Notes under the pieces: model-generated
The model's database searches: none
What the model was told of the DNA's origin: nothing
Seen by the model: the letters and a program-made list of their open reading frames with translations, nothing else
Assembly (NCBI GenBank): GCA_018894655.1
Contig: JAHIPE010000184.1
Coordinates: forward strand, 1-23,013
Direction: 5' to 3'
Length of the DNA stretch: 23,013 bases
Source of the DNA: Actinomycetota bacterium
Lineage (GTDB): Bacteria > Actinomycetota > Geothermincolia > Fen-727 > Anoxymicrobiaceae
Program-made: the position numbers and the translations under genes
Part shown: positions 22,191-23,013 of the stretch, in pieces
Layout: the number at the start of each line of letters is the position of its first letter
Position numbering within the stretch: the first letter of the stretch is position 1

Positions 22191-22733
22191 TCACTCCGGC
22201 CGCTCCTCGACCTCGATCTCCTCCATTTCGACTTTCTCGACTTCCTCGGGCTGCTCGGGAGGCGCGGCCAGCGCGATGTCCACGTACCACCGGCCCTTGT
22301 ACTTCCGGGTCATCATGGTGCGCTGCTCCTCGGGGAACTCTTCCATGCTCCTGGTCTCCATCTCTCCGGTCTGGGGGTTCATCCGGCTGACCGCCCCCCC
22401 CACTATGATGACCGTGGCGACGTCTTTGTCTTCCTTGTCGGGTTTCACTTCAAGCTTGACGTCCTCGAACTCCTCCTGGTGCTCCTTGAACGCTTCCCGC
22501 CTCAGGTTCATCTCCTCGCTTGTCACTGCCCTTACCTGTTCGGGAAGTATGGAGGCCAGGTACCCGTACCAGTTGTTCTCCTCTATAGCGGTAAGGAACT
22601 TCCGGACCACCTGCTGGGGATCGGACGGCCCGCAACCGGAACCAAGAATTGAAACGGAAACCAACGCGGCTAACAGTACTACCGGAACCATCGCGCGGGC
22701 CGCCCGGCCCGGCTCTCTTGACCAACGTCTCAA
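22191..22733 (-). CDS. Putative lipoprotein with NTF2/DUF4878-like domain
   Basis: Probable secreted lipoprotein of 180 residues and unknown role. The start is a TTG at 22733 with an excellent GGAGGTG five bases ahead; the frame is open further up, but that part lies across the promoter. An arginine-rich n-region, a hydrophobic stretch at about 15-30 and GSGC ending at Cys34 form a signal peptide with a relaxed lipobox. The following DPQQVVRKFLTAIEENNWYG resembles the start of DUF4878/NTF2-like small domains of Gram-positive lipoproteins. The C-terminus (from about residue 158) is very acidic, rich in Glu and Pro. It has its own promoter. I do not recognise a specific function. Confidence 0.75.
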   Translation of the reverse strand: MRRWSREPGRAARAMVPVVLLAALVSVSILGSGCGPSDPQQVVRKFLTAIEENNWYGYLASILPEQVRAVTSEEMNLRREAFKEHQEEFEDVKLEVKPDKEDKDVATVIIVGGAVSRMNPQTGEMETRSMEEFPEEQRTMMTRKYKGRWYVDIALAAPPEQPEEVEKVEMEEIEVEERPE

Positions 22734-22772
22734 AGTGACACCTCCATTGAAGCCTGCTTCGGTATGACGCAG

Positions 22773-22778
22773 ATTATA
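22773..22778 (-). promoter_or_regulatory. -10 element before the lipoprotein gene
   Basis: The minus strand has a perfect TATAAT. No good -35 is seen at 15-19 bases. The predicted start near 22766 gives a leader of about 33 bases with GGAGGTG before the TTG. The stretch 22779-22882 up to the end of the preceding gene otherwise holds nothing I can recognise, and no clear terminator. Confidence 0.5.
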
Positions 22779-22882
22779 CAACAACGCAACGGCATCCGGT
22801 GTATAGAGGCACCAGCACACCACCCGGCATTGCTGCCGCTACGGACCCGCCGAGGGTTACGGGGTTGCGGCCCGGCGCACCC

Positions 22883-23013
22883 CTACTCGGCGTCGATGCA
22901 TGAACCCACCACGCAGTGGCCTCCCGGCCAGCTATCGTGGTAGTTGAAGTACATGGGCCTCTCAACTATTATCGGCACCTCTGAGATTACGGTCGCCGAT
23001 ATGTCGTGCTCGC
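22883..23013 (-). CDS. C-terminal fragment of a surface-type protein
   Basis: Only the last 42 residues and a TAG stop are in the window; the gene continues past the right edge. The visible sequence includes VISEVPIIVERPMYFNYHDS followed by WPGGHCVVGSCIDAE. The pattern PIxxERPMYFxYxxxWxGGHxVxG recurs, from my memory of such proteins, near the C-terminus of secreted or wall-associated proteins in deep-branching Actinobacteria and Chloroflexi. This supports an extracytoplasmic protein, but neither the enzyme domain nor the length can be seen. Two Cys residues near the end (HCVVGSC) are unusual and could form a disulphide. It precedes the lipoprotein gene, which has its own promoter. Confidence 0.7.
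   Translation of the reverse strand, partial: EHDISATVISEVPIIVERPMYFNYHDSWPGGHCVVGSCIDAE

Overview
The window is G+C-rich and densely packed. It carries 23 protein-coding genes that I can support: 22 on the minus strand and one on the plus strand. I found no tRNA, rRNA, CRISPR array, transposase or phage gene. About half of the genes start with TTG or GTG, and many neighbours overlap by 4 bases or are separated by only a few.

The gene order suggests a deep-branching Actinomycetota. Reading along the minus strand (right to left), TPR protein, HAD hydrolase, tlyA, nadK, recN, steA, steB, pyrG, NUDIX hydrolase, xerD and scpA occur in the order known from Mycobacterium tuberculosis Rv1691-Rv1709. 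Two features resemble Clostridia instead: dxs lies directly before tlyA, and a GT2 plus a small MraY/WecA-like membrane transferase follow steB. The placement outside classical Actinobacteria is inference; no rRNA or marker tree is available here.

Layout from right to left. (1) 22883-23013 holds the C-terminal tail of a surface-type protein. It is followed by a lipoprotein (22191-22733), a TPR protein and a NagD-like HAD phosphatase. (2) 18682-20849 holds paaK, a tandem-ACT protein and yjbQ, a probable small operon for an aryl-CoA ligase with an amino-acid-sensing partner. (3) 18422-18681 is a gene-free stretch filled with imperfect inverted repeats. (4) 17252-18421 is the only plus-strand gene, a membrane-embedded M28-peptidase-fold protein whose catalytic residues are mostly replaced; its promoter seems to give a leaderless mRNA. 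(5) 1-17118 is a long run of housekeeping and envelope genes: dxs, tlyA, nadK, recN, steA, steB, GT2, MraY-like transferase, pyrG, M20 peptidase, DUF3866, NUDIX, xerD, M50 protease, trpS and scpA. A second cluster of the same repeat type lies between recN and steA.

The run combines isoprenoid precursor supply (dxs), rRNA methylation (tlyA), NADP and CTP synthesis (nadK, pyrG), DNA repair and chromosome resolution or segregation (recN, xerD, scpA), cell separation (steA, steB) and a likely lipid-linked glycan step (GT2, MraY-like). The best candidates for new biology are the degenerate M28 protein, the SteA-SteB-GT2-MraY-like module and the dispersed GGGGTCAG repeats.
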